A stretch of DNA of 40,589 nt. It comes from Rhodococcoides fascians A44A. GTDB taxonomy: Bacteria > Actinomycetota > Actinomycetes > Mycobacteriales > Mycobacteriaceae. The position numbers and the translations under genes are program-made. Below the pieces are notes generated by a model. The model searched no databases. It was given only the letters and a program-made list of their open reading frames with translations, and had not been told where the DNA came from. The stretch spans positions 1,781,443 to 1,822,031 of the forward strand of contig NZ_JMEX01000008.1 in NCBI RefSeq assembly GCF_000760735.1, written 5' to 3'. Of the stretch, positions 24,652 through 33,289 are shown one piece after another. Within the stretch, counting starts at the first letter, position 1. Each line of letters opens with the position of its first letter.

Positions 24652-25805
24652 CGTTCTGCTAGCTCTTTCAGTAGTTCGACGAAGGTGATGCCCTCGTTGG
24701 TCACCCCGAACGCGCGGGCGCGCAGCAGGGTTTGGTGCGCCCAATTGCGGTGCGGGCCCAGCTCGTTCATCTTGTTTCCGTATCCGGACGCCCGCACACC
24801 GCCTGCGTCGGATTCCAGGATGTCGAGAGCGTCGTGGTACTCCTCGTGGGTGACGGCCGACAGTGCGTGCACCGCCGCTACGTGCGACGGATGGATGACG
24901 GTCTTTCCTTGAATTCCGTTGGCGCGGTCCAGGGCAACCTCGCGAAGCAGCGCATCGAGGTCATGGCTGACGAGCTGGTGGCGGAAGCGCACGGCTTCCT
25001 GCTCGGCGAACGGTGTCTGGCGAAGCATGGGCCGGAACATGCGTTCGTGGTCGGCGAAATATTCCCACACCGGTCCGGTGATGACGAACCCGGATTCGTT
25101 GCTCCGGCCCAGGTGGTTGACGATGGCGCTGATGACGTCGGCGACGACGCGCACGTCGTAGATGGTGAGGTCTCGGTCGCGACGGATCCCGAACATCCCG
25201 CACATGTCGGTGGCCCCGATGCGCACGGCGAGGATCTGTTGTCGATGATCCTGCAGCAGAGCGCGGATCGCGACGAGCTCGGTGTCGCGAGTTTCGCGGA
25301 ACACCACCTCAGGTGACTCCAACACCGGCATCGAGAAGAGGCGTCGGCCGAGGCGGGTGGAACCGCGAGCGACCTCGTCGAGGAATGCACCTCCTCGTGC
25401 GGCGGTGAACTTGGGAATCACGAACCCCGCCAATGCCGACGCGTCGGTGCGGAGCGAGGTGCAGATGCGTTCGATCTGCTGCGCGGTTCGTGCGCGGACG
25501 AACACGAGCGAGCCGTGGACGTCGTCGGCGGCGAGGGCGTCGAGGGTCGCGACTGCGTTGTCGATCGCCTCTTCGAGGTTGTGATCGGCGACCGCGTCCT
25601 CGAGATCGATCACGAGCGAGCACACGCCTTCTGCACTGCGCTTGATCAACGTTTCGGTCAGGTCCGCGCGGGTCGCGGGCATGTAGAGGGTTGCCCCGAG
25701 ACCGACGGCGACGAGGCCGAGATCGCCCGCGGTGTCTATCTTTTCCGGCGCGTGCAGGAACAGTCGATCCAGGACTGCCCCGTCGAGATGTCTGAAATGT
25801 TGCAC
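24648..25805 (-). CDS. C-C bond lyase of the TIM-barrel (CitE/HpcH-like) type, Ter operon
   Basis: A 385-residue protein of the citrate lyase beta/HpcH aldolase type, in the branch associated with Ter clusters. Barrel landmarks are LYMPATRADLTETLIKR, the metal-binding strand SLVIDLEDAV, SMPVLESPEVVF and VRIGATDMCGMFG, followed by KTVIHPSHV. It should cleave or form a carbon-carbon bond in the predicted metabolite pathway. GTG 25805 follows GAAGGA; its stop overlaps the PRTase start. It lies 30 nt after the helical protein gene, in the same operon. Confidence 0.85.
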   Translation of the reverse strand: MQHFRHLDGAVLDRLFLHAPEKIDTAGDLGLVAVGLGATLYMPATRADLTETLIKRSAEGVCSLVIDLEDAVADHNLEEAIDNAVATLDALAADDVHGSLVFVRARTAQQIERICTSLRTDASALAGFVIPKFTAARGGAFLDEVARGSTRLGRRLFSMPVLESPEVVFRETRDTELVAIRALLQDHRQQILAVRIGATDMCGMFGIRRDRDLTIYDVRVVADVISAIVNHLGRSNESGFVITGPVWEYFADHERMFRPMLRQTPFAEQEAVRFRHQLVSHDLDALLREVALDRANGIQGKTVIHPSHVAAVHALSAVTHEEYHDALDILESDAGGVRASGYGNKMNELGPHRNWAHQTLLRARAFGVTNEGITFVELLKELAER

Positions 25806-25835
25806 CGAGATCCTTCGCGGGTAGTGACAGGTGAT

Positions 25836-27050
25836 CTAGCGAGCCGAGCCGCGCATTCGGTCGATCACCCCGGAGATGAAGCCGGAAATACTTCTCAGGT
25901 CCTGGAGGTAGGACCAGTAGTCGGGGTGTGTTCCTGTCAGCGTTGCGGTTGCACGGTCGATTCGAGCCAGCTGAGCATCCAACACCGACCCCCATTCGGC
26001 AACCAGGGAACGATTGACGGCGAGCTGTTGTGCATCTCGTAACTTGAAGCGCACCGCGCGTTCTTCGCCCGTTGGGTCGAGCTTCACCTCGCGCAGCAGT
26101 TCGAGGCGATCGGTGACGGCGTCGACCAGTTCCTCGGCGTCGGACAGGTGGCTACGCGCCTGGGCGATGTACTCGAGCGCCTGCTCCGGGTTGGACGAGG
26201 AGAACGACGCGCGGGCCGCGGACAGGTCCTCCTCGGCCTGCTCGATGTGCCGGGCGCTGTGCTGTTCGTTGTGCGAGAGATCCGCGGAACTGGCGACGTT
26301 GAACTCGCGTAGCAACGCGGAGAAGGCGGGGGCGAGACGATCGAATCGGGTGCGTACCGCTTCGACTCTGGTTTTCACCGACGTCAGCGCGGCTCTGGCC
26401 TCGGCGACGCGGCCCGGTGCTGCGGCAACCGCGGATTCCAGTTCTTCGGCGGCTTCCCGCACCGCCGCCGCGGCGGTACGGGCTCGCGGGGCGTCCTTCG
26501 AGCTCATCGCGGCGTCGAGGGCAGCGACCGCGGTGTCGACGCCGCGCCACGCCGAGCGAATCGAGGGGTAGTCGACGAATGCAGGATCGGCCGACGCGAC
26601 GGCCAGTTGAGCCTTCTCGGCGAGCGCTGTGGCGTCCTGAGCCAGTCGCGGTGTCGCGGCGAGCGCGGATCGTGCCTGTTCGAGGTCGTCGCGATGGGCC
26701 GCGTAGAACCGGTCGACGGCTTTGGCTGCTTCGCCCAGCAGGTGGGCGGCGTTCTGGAACGCAGCCTGGGCCGGTCCGGTCTCGATGCCGTCGTACTGTT
26801 CCATCGCCGCGAGGTATGCCGCGCCTGCGTCGAAGCAGGCCTTCTCGGCCGGTGCCCACGCGGTGGTCGGATCCCGATCGGGGTACATCGACCGGACGGC
26901 GTCGACGCCGGACGACGCGATGGACTGGCGCTTGTCCATATCGAGAAAGGCAGCGACGGCCGTGCTCTGTGCCTGGGATGCGTGGGCCTCGCGCGCACGC
27001 GGATCCGACTCGCCCGAGCGGCGGAAGAGTCCAGGTCGGCGACTTGTCAC
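25836..27050 (-). CDS. Ala-rich helical (coiled-coil) protein, first gene of Ter operon
   Basis: A 404-residue protein with no signal peptide or membrane segment, predicted almost wholly alpha-helical, with long Ala/Glu/Arg heptad-like stretches (EELESAVAAAPGRVAEARAA, EQAEEDLSAARASFSSSNPE). The end, YWSYLQDLRSISGFISGVID, looks like a conserved motif. I do not recognise the family. GTG 27050 is 7 nt after a -10 box TACTAT (minus strand, 27058-27063), predicting a leaderless mRNA that also covers the lyase, PRTase fusion and HAD genes. A scaffold role in a Ter complex is possible but unproven. Confidence 0.7.
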   Translation of the reverse strand: MTSRRPGLFRRSGESDPRAREAHASQAQSTAVAAFLDMDKRQSIASSGVDAVRSMYPDRDPTTAWAPAEKACFDAGAAYLAAMEQYDGIETGPAQAAFQNAAHLLGEAAKAVDRFYAAHRDDLEQARSALAATPRLAQDATALAEKAQLAVASADPAFVDYPSIRSAWRGVDTAVAALDAAMSSKDAPRARTAAAAVREAAEELESAVAAAPGRVAEARAALTSVKTRVEAVRTRFDRLAPAFSALLREFNVASSADLSHNEQHSARHIEQAEEDLSAARASFSSSNPEQALEYIAQARSHLSDAEELVDAVTDRLELLREVKLDPTGEERAVRFKLRDAQQLAVNRSLVAEWGSVLDAQLARIDRATATLTGTHPDYWSYLQDLRSISGFISGVIDRMRGSAR

Positions 27051-27187
27051 CAGCCCGATAGTACTGACGGGAACTTCGCGGTGTGTGGTGCGCGTTAGCG
27101 TTGTGAACCGAAGACGAAAGTGACCAATCGGGCACGCGAGACACTACGGTGTTCCTCGGTAGGGGAACTCACGGCGAAAGGAAAGTC
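27051..27187. promoter_or_regulatory. Divergent promoter region between Ter metabolite operon and terD
   Basis: The minus-strand -10 box TACTAT (27058-27063) serves the metabolite operon without a leader. For the plus strand, TGACCA (27121-27126) and TACGGT (27145-27150), 18 nt apart, form a moderate promoter for terD. An ECF-like pair GGGAAC (27069-27074) and CGTTA (27093-27097), 18 nt apart, resembles the stress sigma factor (SigE/SigH) pattern and also points to terD. Assignment of either is tentative. A GAAAGGAAAG ribosome binding site precedes ATG 27188. Confidence 0.4.
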
Positions 27188-27763
27188 ATGGGCGTCAGCC
27201 TCAGCAAGGGCGGCAATGTCTCACTCACGAAGGCAGCTCCCAACCTGACCGCAGTCACGGTCGGCCTCGGATGGGACATCCGATCGACGACCGGAACGGA
27301 CTTCGACCTCGACGCCAGCGCCATCGCGCTCGGTGCCGACAAGAAGGCCCTCAGCGATCAGCATTTCGTGTTCTTCAACAACCTGAAGTCCCCCGACGGT
27401 TCCATCGAGCACACCGGTGACAACACCACCGGTGAAGGCGATGGCGACGACGAGCAGATCAAGGTGGACCTCGCCGCCGTGCCGCCGAACGTCGACACGA
27501 TCACGTTCCCCGTGTCGATCTACGACGCCGACGCACGCTCGCAGTCGTTCGGTCAGGTCCGCAACGCGTTCATCCGCGTGATCAACCAGGCCGATCAGTC
27601 GGAGTTGGCGCGCTACGACCTCAGCGAGGACGCGTCGACGGAAACGGCCATGGTCTTCGGTGAGCTCTACCGCAACGGCGCCGAGTGGAAGTTCCGTGCA
27701 GTGGGCCAGGGCTACGCGTCCGGCCTCGCCGGAATCGCCCGCGATTTCGGAGTAAACGTGTAG
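27188..27763 (+). CDS. TerD family calcium-binding stress protein
   Basis: A canonical single-domain TerD protein of 191 residues: MGVSLSKGGNVSLTK at the start, DFDLDASAIAL in the first metal site, HTGDNTTGEGDGDDEQIKVD in the second, and WKFRAVGQGYASGL at the end. The acidic residues that bind calcium are all present. It diverges from the Ter metabolite operon and is followed by a strong terminator and then a terC gene. The upstream in-frame GTG at 27149 is not used because a clear ribosome binding site precedes ATG 27188. Confidence 0.95.
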   Translation: MGVSLSKGGNVSLTKAAPNLTAVTVGLGWDIRSTTGTDFDLDASAIALGADKKALSDQHFVFFNNLKSPDGSIEHTGDNTTGEGDGDDEQIKVDLAAVPPNVDTITFPVSIYDADARSQSFGQVRNAFIRVINQADQSELARYDLSEDASTETAMVFGELYRNGAEWKFRAVGQGYASGLAGIARDFGVNV

Positions 27764-27788
27764 TAAAGCCCAGGTCAAGATTGGGACT

Positions 27789-27824
27789 ACCCCGCCTCTT
27801 CCTTCATGATTGAGGCGGGGTTTG
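27789..27824 (+). terminator. Rho-independent terminator after terD
   Basis: ACCCCGCCTC (27789-27798) pairs perfectly with GAGGCGGGGT (27812-27821) around a 13 nt loop and is followed by a short T-run (TTTGTC). It lies 26 nt after the terD stop and before the terC leader, so terC probably has its own promoter or relies on read-through. Confidence 0.85.
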
Positions 27825-27888
27825 TCGTGTGTAGACACAGCCCGGTTCGTCCCAATACCTGCGCCGGCTACAGAAAGGCCACACGCCC

Positions 27889-28986
27889 GTGGTTCTACGC
27901 ATCTTCGGTTGGTCCATAGGCGTCACCATCGTTTCGGTGATCGTCGCCTTCCTCTACGGCGGTTGGCAGGCACTGTTCCTGGTGCTGATCCTCGGCGTTC
28001 TCGAGGTGTCGCTGTCCTTCGACAACGCGGTCATCAACGCGACCGTTCTTCGCCGCATGAGCGAGTTCTGGCAGAAGATCTTCCTCACCATCGGCATCAT
28101 CATCGCCGTCTTCGGTATGCGGCTGCTGTTTCCCCTGGCCATCGTCTGGGCTGCGTCGGGTCTCGGCCCCGTCGCCGCAATCGATCTCGCACTCAACCCG
28201 CCGCCGAACGACGCCGCGTACTTCGACGACGGTCGTCCCAGTTACGAGACGCTTCTGACGGACGCGCACCCACAGATCGCGGCGTTCGGCGGCATGTTCC
28301 TGCTGATGCTGTTCCTCGGCTTCATCTTCGAGGATCGCGAGATCACGTGGCTGAGCTGGTTGGAGAAGCCACTCGCGCGGATCGGCCGGCTGGATCAACT
28401 CGCAGTCGTCGTCGCCAGCATCATCCTGGTCCTCACGGCCGAGTTCCTCGCCGAGGACGAGAAAATCTCCACAGTCATGGTTGCCGGTGTACTCGGCATG
28501 ATCACCTACATCGCCGTCAATGGCCTCGGCGAGTTGTTCCACGTCGAGGAAGAGGGCGAGGAGGGCTCGGGCGGACCGAGCGAGCTTGCCAAGGCAACCG
28601 GCAAGGCCGGCTTCTTCCTGTTCCTCTACCTCGAGGTGCTCGACGCGTCGTTCTCGTTCGACGGCGTCATCGGCGCGTTCGCCATCACCGCGGACCCGAT
28701 CATCATCGCTCTGGGCCTCGGCTTCATCGGCGCGATGTTCGTTCGGTCGATCACGGTGTTCCTGGTCCGCAAGGGGACGCTCAGCGACTACGTGTACCTC
28801 GAGCACGGGGCGCATTGGGCGATCGGTGCACTGGCGATCATCCTGATGGTGTCCATCGGCGTGCACATCAACGAGATCATCACCGGATTGGTCGGTGTGT
28901 TCTTCATCGGTGCGGCGTTCATCAGTTCAGTGGTACGGAACCGGAAGCTGGAAGCCGCAGGCACCGACACGCACATGCACGTCTAG
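27889..28986 (+). CDS. TerC family integral membrane protein
   Basis: A 365-residue polytopic membrane protein of the TerC family (metal-ion, probably manganese, export or handling). The two conserved acidic motifs are VSLSFDNAVINA and DASFSFDGVIGAF, plus FLGFIFEDREI. GTG 27889 follows AGAAAGG at suitable distance. It lies downstream of terD in the same direction, consistent with TerC-TerD membrane complexes. Its stop is only 3 nt from the stop of the convergent LuxR-type gene, so transcripts must run into each other. Confidence 0.93.
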   Translation: MVLRIFGWSIGVTIVSVIVAFLYGGWQALFLVLILGVLEVSLSFDNAVINATVLRRMSEFWQKIFLTIGIIIAVFGMRLLFPLAIVWAASGLGPVAAIDLALNPPPNDAAYFDDGRPSYETLLTDAHPQIAAFGGMFLLMLFLGFIFEDREITWLSWLEKPLARIGRLDQLAVVVASIILVLTAEFLAEDEKISTVMVAGVLGMITYIAVNGLGELFHVEEEGEEGSGGPSELAKATGKAGFFLFLYLEVLDASFSFDGVIGAFAITADPIIIALGLGFIGAMFVRSITVFLVRKGTLSDYVYLEHGAHWAIGALAIILMVSIGVHINEIITGLVGVFFIGAAFISSVVRNRKLEAAGTDTHMHV

Positions 28987-28989
28987 TCC

Positions 28990-29292
28990 TCACCAATCGT
29001 CGAGCTTCGTATGGCCGTCCTGTAGCGCACGCGCGAACAGGGCGGCCTTCGTCGGTGCAGGCCTGCCCACGGCGGAGTATTTCTGACGAATCCGGGTCAG
29101 GTGAGTGTTGATGGTTCCCACGGAAATGTGGACGGATGCAGCCGCGACGGTTTTCGAGTCCGACGCGAACCAGGCGATCATCACTTCCACTTCCCGCGCG
29201 CTGAGCGGTGGTCTGCGATACACGTGCTTACTACGTTCTCCGATCGATGAAACAGACGTCGGTGCGTGCGTACGCATCGGTGCAACGAACAC
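28990..29292 (-). CDS. Stand-alone LuxR-type DNA-binding protein (1)
   Basis: A 100-residue protein consisting of little more than a LuxR/GerE helix-turn-helix: PPLSAREVEVMIAWFA, then SVGTINTHLTRIRQKYSAVG and RPAPTKAALFARALQDG. No receiver or sensor domain is present. It is paralogous to the proteins at 33290 and 33859. The start is uncertain: GTG 29292 gives the full frame, while ATG 29277 would fit better with a possible -10 TACTTT (minus strand, 29296-29301). It diverges from the nSTAND gene, 197 nt away, and may regulate it. Confidence 0.8.
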   Translation of the reverse strand: MFVAPMRTHAPTSVSSIGERSKHVYRRPPLSAREVEVMIAWFASDSKTVAAASVHISVGTINTHLTRIRQKYSAVGRPAPTKAALFARALQDGHTKLDDW

Positions 29293-29489
29293 GGAAAAGT
29301 ACCCCCAGACGAGAAGAATCCCGGACTTGAAAAACCATCACTGAAAACATCGATGACGCCCGACCGCCGTGGTCCGATCCTGTAGCCGTGACGGCCGTCT
29401 GGCCAGCCCAACCAGGGGGTCCGTACAGGTCAATACACCGAGACCTGCTTCGACCACCGTGAAACCGACCGTTCGCTTATAGTTCCGCC
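29293..29489 (+). promoter_or_regulatory. nSTAND control region: dyad and leaderless promoter
   Basis: A perfect dyad CAGGTC-N10-GACCTG lies at 29426-29447, just upstream of where the -35 box of the nSTAND promoter should be. A -10 box TATAGT at 29478-29483 ends 6 nt before ATG 29490, so translation probably starts at the 5' end of the mRNA. The dyad is a candidate site for one of the neighbouring LuxR-type proteins. Nothing else is seen in this 197 nt gap. Confidence 0.5.
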
Positions 29490-32400
29490 ATGACAGCGGT
29501 CCAGCCCGATCCCCGCACCATCACCACAAAGGCCGAACTGACCGCGGGCCTGCGCTCGGTGCGGGAGAACTCGGGCAAGACGTATCGAGAACTGGTGAAG
29601 TTGTCCGGCGCCCTCCACGGCACCATCAGCGGATGGTTCTCCGGCCAACACCTTCCGATGGACGCCAGCGCCGACATGTTCGACAGGGTCCTGCGCGAGT
29701 GCGGCGTCGGCGACGCGGACGAACGAGCCCTGTGGTGGGACGCTATCGTCCGGGTGCGCCCCGCGTCGGGCAAGCGCCCCGACCGCAGCCGGGCGCCGTA
29801 CAAGGGCCTCGAATCGTTCGAGGCGTCGGACGCGGAATGGTTCTTCGGACGGTCCGACGTCGTCGCCGAGCTTCGCGAGAAAGTACGTCGCGTCGCCGAC
29901 GACGGGGGCGGGGTCGTCTTCGTCCTCGGGGCATCGGGATCGGGTAAGTCGTCGGTACTGCGGGCGGGTTTGGCGGCGTCCCTCGGCGGCGCCGGGGTGA
30001 ACGGTGCTCGGGTGCATACCGGACTGTCCGGCATCGAAGCCTGGTCGACGGCGGCAACCACGAGTTCCGATCCGACGGACCGAACGGACGGCAGTGTCGT
30101 CGTCCTCGACCAGGTCGAGGAGTTGTGGACGCTCGCCGGCGCGGATCGGCGGCACGCCGTTCTGGCTGCGGTGCAGCGGAAGGTGGTGGCGGGTGCCGTC
30201 GTCGTGATGGGTCTGCGCGCCGACTTCTATCAGAACGCGGTGGCCGAGGACGTCCTGAGGCCCGGCCTCGTCGACAATCCGATCGTGCTCGGTCGCCTTC
30301 GTCCGGACCAGCTGCGGGACGCCATCGTCGAACCCGCACGCAAGGCCGGAATCGGCGTCGACGACGCACTGCTTCGGACCTTGTTGTCGGAGATGGAGCC
30401 GTCGGGAACGGTGTTCGCGCACGATCAGGGTGCACTCCCGATGCTGTCGCACGCACTGCTCGCGACGTGGTCGACGGCGACGGGCCCGACGATGACCGTC
30501 GACGACTACTTCTCCACCGGCGGGATACCGGGGGCTGTCGGCCAGTCCGCCGAGGCCGTCTACTCGTCGCTCGACCCGGCCCAGCAGATCGCCGCGGCCC
30601 TGGTCTTCGTGCGATTGGTCAACATCGAGGACGACGTCCTGACGCGTCGACGCGTGGACCGCGGCGAACTTCTCCGCGGGGAGGGCACCGACGCCGACGT
30701 CGAAGTGGTGGTGGAGCGTTTCGCGGCGGCGCGTCTTCTCACCGTCGAAGAGGACTCGGTGTCGGTGACACACGAGGTGCTGCTGACAGCCTGGGATCGG
30801 CTTCGCCGATGGATCGACGGGGACCGGCAGTGGCATCTGGTGCATCGCCGCCTCACCGACGCTGCCGTGCTGTGGGATCACAGTGGGCGCGACTCGACGG
30901 TGCTTCTGCCCGCGAGTCGCCTCGATGCCCTGCACGATTCGCTCGCCGAGGGCGACCGGGAGGGTGACCTCAACGTCGTCGAACGTGACTACCTCGCCGC
31001 GAGCGAGAGGCGAGTCGCTCACACCGAGTCGCAGCAGCGCAGGCGTCGGCGAGTGCTCGAGGTGTTGACCGCAGCGCTCGCGGTGCTGACGGTCGTGGCG
31101 GTGGTGTCGGCGGTGGTCGCGTTCTCGGCGAGCAGCGATGCGGACGACAGGCGCGTCGAGGCCGAAGCCGCGTTGGCGGGTCAGTTGGCGGGCTCGGCCG
31201 AGCGTTTCCGCGCACTCGACCCAGGCCTGTCGGTTCATCTGGCCCTCGCTGCGTACGAGATCGATCCGGCGACGGCAGCGAGATCGGCGCTGCTCGACGC
31301 TTCCGCGGTGCATGCTCCTGTCCGGCTGCCCGGCGTGTCGGGCGAGACCGTCGCGCGAGTCGATTCCACCGGGGAGGTTCTCGCGGCTGCGGGCGCCGAC
31401 GGCACGGTCCGGTTGTGGTCGCTCGGTGCACCGGCTCGCGCCCGCGGGACCGTCGACATCGGGGAACCGGGCAGCGCGCTCACCGTCGCGTTCGCGCCGA
31501 CGAGCCGGACTCTGGCGGTGTCGGGTGCGTCGGGAACAAGCCTGTGGGACATTGCCGACGTCGATTCGCCGGCGCTCCTGTCGGCCGTCGGCGACGACGC
31601 GACGACGGCGAAAGCGATGGCGTTCGCGCCCGACGGATCGTCGTTGGCGCTGGTGTCCGGCGGCGGCGCCGTCTCGGTGTGGAACGTGGCCGACCCGGCG
31701 GCGCCCACTCTCGCCGTCGTTCCGGCGACGTCGGTCCCGATGAATGCCGTGGCGTTTTCTCCCGACGGATCGGCACTGGTCACGGCGGGCAAGGCTCGTG
31801 GGTTGCAGGTGTGGGAGATGCCGGCGCTGACCACGACCTCCTTCGAGATTCCGTCGGACGGCGGTACCTACGACTACCTGTCGGTGACGTACTCCCCGGA
31901 CGGTCGCACGATCGCTGCAGGAACGACAGGTCGAGATGTTGCGCGTTGGGCCGTCGAACCCGGTGGTCGCCTCGCCACTCGAGCACCGCTGACCGGCTTC
32001 ACCAGTTACGTCAACGACGTGGCATTCGACGGCACCGGATCGGAACTCGCCGCCGTCAGTTCCGACAACTCGATCAAGACGTGGGATGCGGCGACGGGTG
32101 TTCTACGTGAAACATTGCCGGGGTCGACGGTCGTCATGTCGGTCGACTACGCACCGGACGATTCCGCTCTGATCACGGCGGGGCAGGACGGAGTCACCCG
32201 CGTCTGGCCCCTGCCTGGACCGGTGATGCCAGGACAGACCGACACCGTCTTCATCAACCCGACGGACGGCAGCGGAACACGAGTCCTCGCCGGCGTCGGT
32301 TCGCGCGGCGACGGCCTTCGATTGTGGGATGTCACAGATCCGGACCGACCGATCGCGTCCGCGCGGCCGCTGTCCCCGACCACAACCGACCCGCTGACGG

Positions 32401-33263
32401 GTGCGGCGGCGCTGTCGTGGGACGGATCGTTGGCCGCCGGTGGCACGTCGTCGGGAGCGTTCCAACTGTGGGACGTCCGGGCGCCGCAGAATCCGATTGC
32501 GCTCGGAACCCCGCACGCCGCCGTCGACTCGCTCGTAGGCGTGTTGGTCTTCGGCCGTACCGGTGATCTGCTGGCCGTGTCCCCGCAGAACACTCCCGAC
32601 GTCGAACTCTGGGACGTCCGCGATCCGTCGCGGCCCACGCGGCTGTCCGGCTTCGACGTCGGCAACAATCCGCAGGTCATGGCCTTCAGTCCGGACGAAC
32701 GAACGCTGGCCGTTCCGACGCTGAACGACGAGGTCGAACTGTGGAACGTCAGCGACCCGGCGGCCCCGGTGAAGGTGTCGACCGTCGCGGGCTTCTCCGG
32801 CGACGCGCAGGCAGCGGCGTTCTCACCCGACGGGCGACTGCTCGCCGCGGGCAGTGCGGACCACACGCTCCGACTGTGGGACGTCGCCGATCCGACGACG
32901 CCGCGCCACGTCGCCCAGATCGTGGGTCCGAGGGAGGCGGTGTATTCGGTGGCGTTCGATCCGAGTGGCACCAGACTCGTTGCAGGCGTCGACGGTCAGT
33001 CGATGTGGATGTGGGACATCTCCGACCCGTTCGATCCGCGGACGTTCGCCACGCTGACCGCCTACGGCAACCGCGTCAACGACGCCGTGTTGACCGCAGG
33101 CGGTGCCGCAGTGATCGGCGGTGGACCGGAGAAGGACCTACGAGTGTGGCGGACCGATCCCGAGGACGTGGTCGAAAGGATCTGCGCCGGTGGAGGATCG
33201 ACGATCACCCGGGAGGAGTGGGATCAGTATCTCCCGGGATCGCCGTTCCGCGAGCTGTGCTGA
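29490..33263 (+). CDS. HTH-nSTAND1 NTPase-transmembrane-WD40 protein
   Basis: A 1257-residue signalling NTPase. Residues 15-75 form an XRE-like helix-turn-helix (GKTYRELVKLSGALHGTISG). YKGLESFEASDAEWFFGR opens the nSTAND1 module with Walker A GASGSGKSS (Lys153) and Walker B VVVLDQVEELW (Asp207). A membrane segment lies at about 523-547. A beta-propeller of many WD40 blades fills about 610-1230; eight blades share LWDVxDPxxP. The end has ICAGGGSTITREEWDQYLP, usual for this family. STAND NTPases act as sensors that oligomerise on a trigger; related proteins serve in immunity or development. The ligand and output here are unknown. Confidence 0.9.
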   Translation: MTAVQPDPRTITTKAELTAGLRSVRENSGKTYRELVKLSGALHGTISGWFSGQHLPMDASADMFDRVLRECGVGDADERALWWDAIVRVRPASGKRPDRSRAPYKGLESFEASDAEWFFGRSDVVAELREKVRRVADDGGGVVFVLGASGSGKSSVLRAGLAASLGGAGVNGARVHTGLSGIEAWSTAATTSSDPTDRTDGSVVVLDQVEELWTLAGADRRHAVLAAVQRKVVAGAVVVMGLRADFYQNAVAEDVLRPGLVDNPIVLGRLRPDQLRDAIVEPARKAGIGVDDALLRTLLSEMEPSGTVFAHDQGALPMLSHALLATWSTATGPTMTVDDYFSTGGIPGAVGQSAEAVYSSLDPAQQIAAALVFVRLVNIEDDVLTRRRVDRGELLRGEGTDADVEVVVERFAAARLLTVEEDSVSVTHEVLLTAWDRLRRWIDGDRQWHLVHRRLTDAAVLWDHSGRDSTVLLPASRLDALHDSLAEGDREGDLNVVERDYLAASERRVAHTESQQRRRRRVLEVLTAALAVLTVVAVVSAVVAFSASSDADDRRVEAEAALAGQLAGSAERFRALDPGLSVHLALAAYEIDPATAARSALLDASAVHAPVRLPGVSGETVARVDSTGEVLAAAGADGTVRLWSLGAPARARGTVDIGEPGSALTVAFAPTSRTLAVSGASGTSLWDIADVDSPALLSAVGDDATTAKAMAFAPDGSSLALVSGGGAVSVWNVADPAAPTLAVVPATSVPMNAVAFSPDGSALVTAGKARGLQVWEMPALTTTSFEIPSDGGTYDYLSVTYSPDGRTIAAGTTGRDVARWAVEPGGRLATRAPLTGFTSYVNDVAFDGTGSELAAVSSDNSIKTWDAATGVLRETLPGSTVVMSVDYAPDDSALITAGQDGVTRVWPLPGPVMPGQTDTVFINPTDGSGTRVLAGVGSRGDGLRLWDVTDPDRPIASARPLSPTTTDPLTGAAALSWDGSLAAGGTSSGAFQLWDVRAPQNPIALGTPHAAVDSLVGVLVFGRTGDLLAVSPQNTPDVELWDVRDPSRPTRLSGFDVGNNPQVMAFSPDERTLAVPTLNDEVELWNVSDPAAPVKVSTVAGFSGDAQAAAFSPDGRLLAAGSADHTLRLWDVADPTTPRHVAQIVGPREAVYSVAFDPSGTRLVAGVDGQSMWMWDISDPFDPRTFATLTAYGNRVNDAVLTAGGAAVIGGGPEKDLRVWRTDPEDVVERICAGGGSTITREEWDQYLPGSPFRELC

Positions 33264-33289
33264 TTCGTGAGCTAGGCAGATGGTGGGCG

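Noticed and set aside
22417..24912. 831-residue open frame on the plus strand opposite the PRTase fusion gene
   Set aside because: It is the antisense shadow of a GC-rich gene: composition is biased to Val/Gly/Arg, there is no recognisable domain or ribosome binding site, and the minus-strand frame has clear motifs.
16995..28986. A dedicated tellurite resistance determinant
   Set aside because: TerD/TerC presence does not show tellurite resistance, and terA, terB, terE and terZ are not seen. The enzymes point to a wider stress or metabolite system.
29430..31313. 627-residue open frame on the minus strand within the nSTAND gene
   Set aside because: Arg/His-rich antisense translation without motifs, opposite a frame with Walker A and B motifs.
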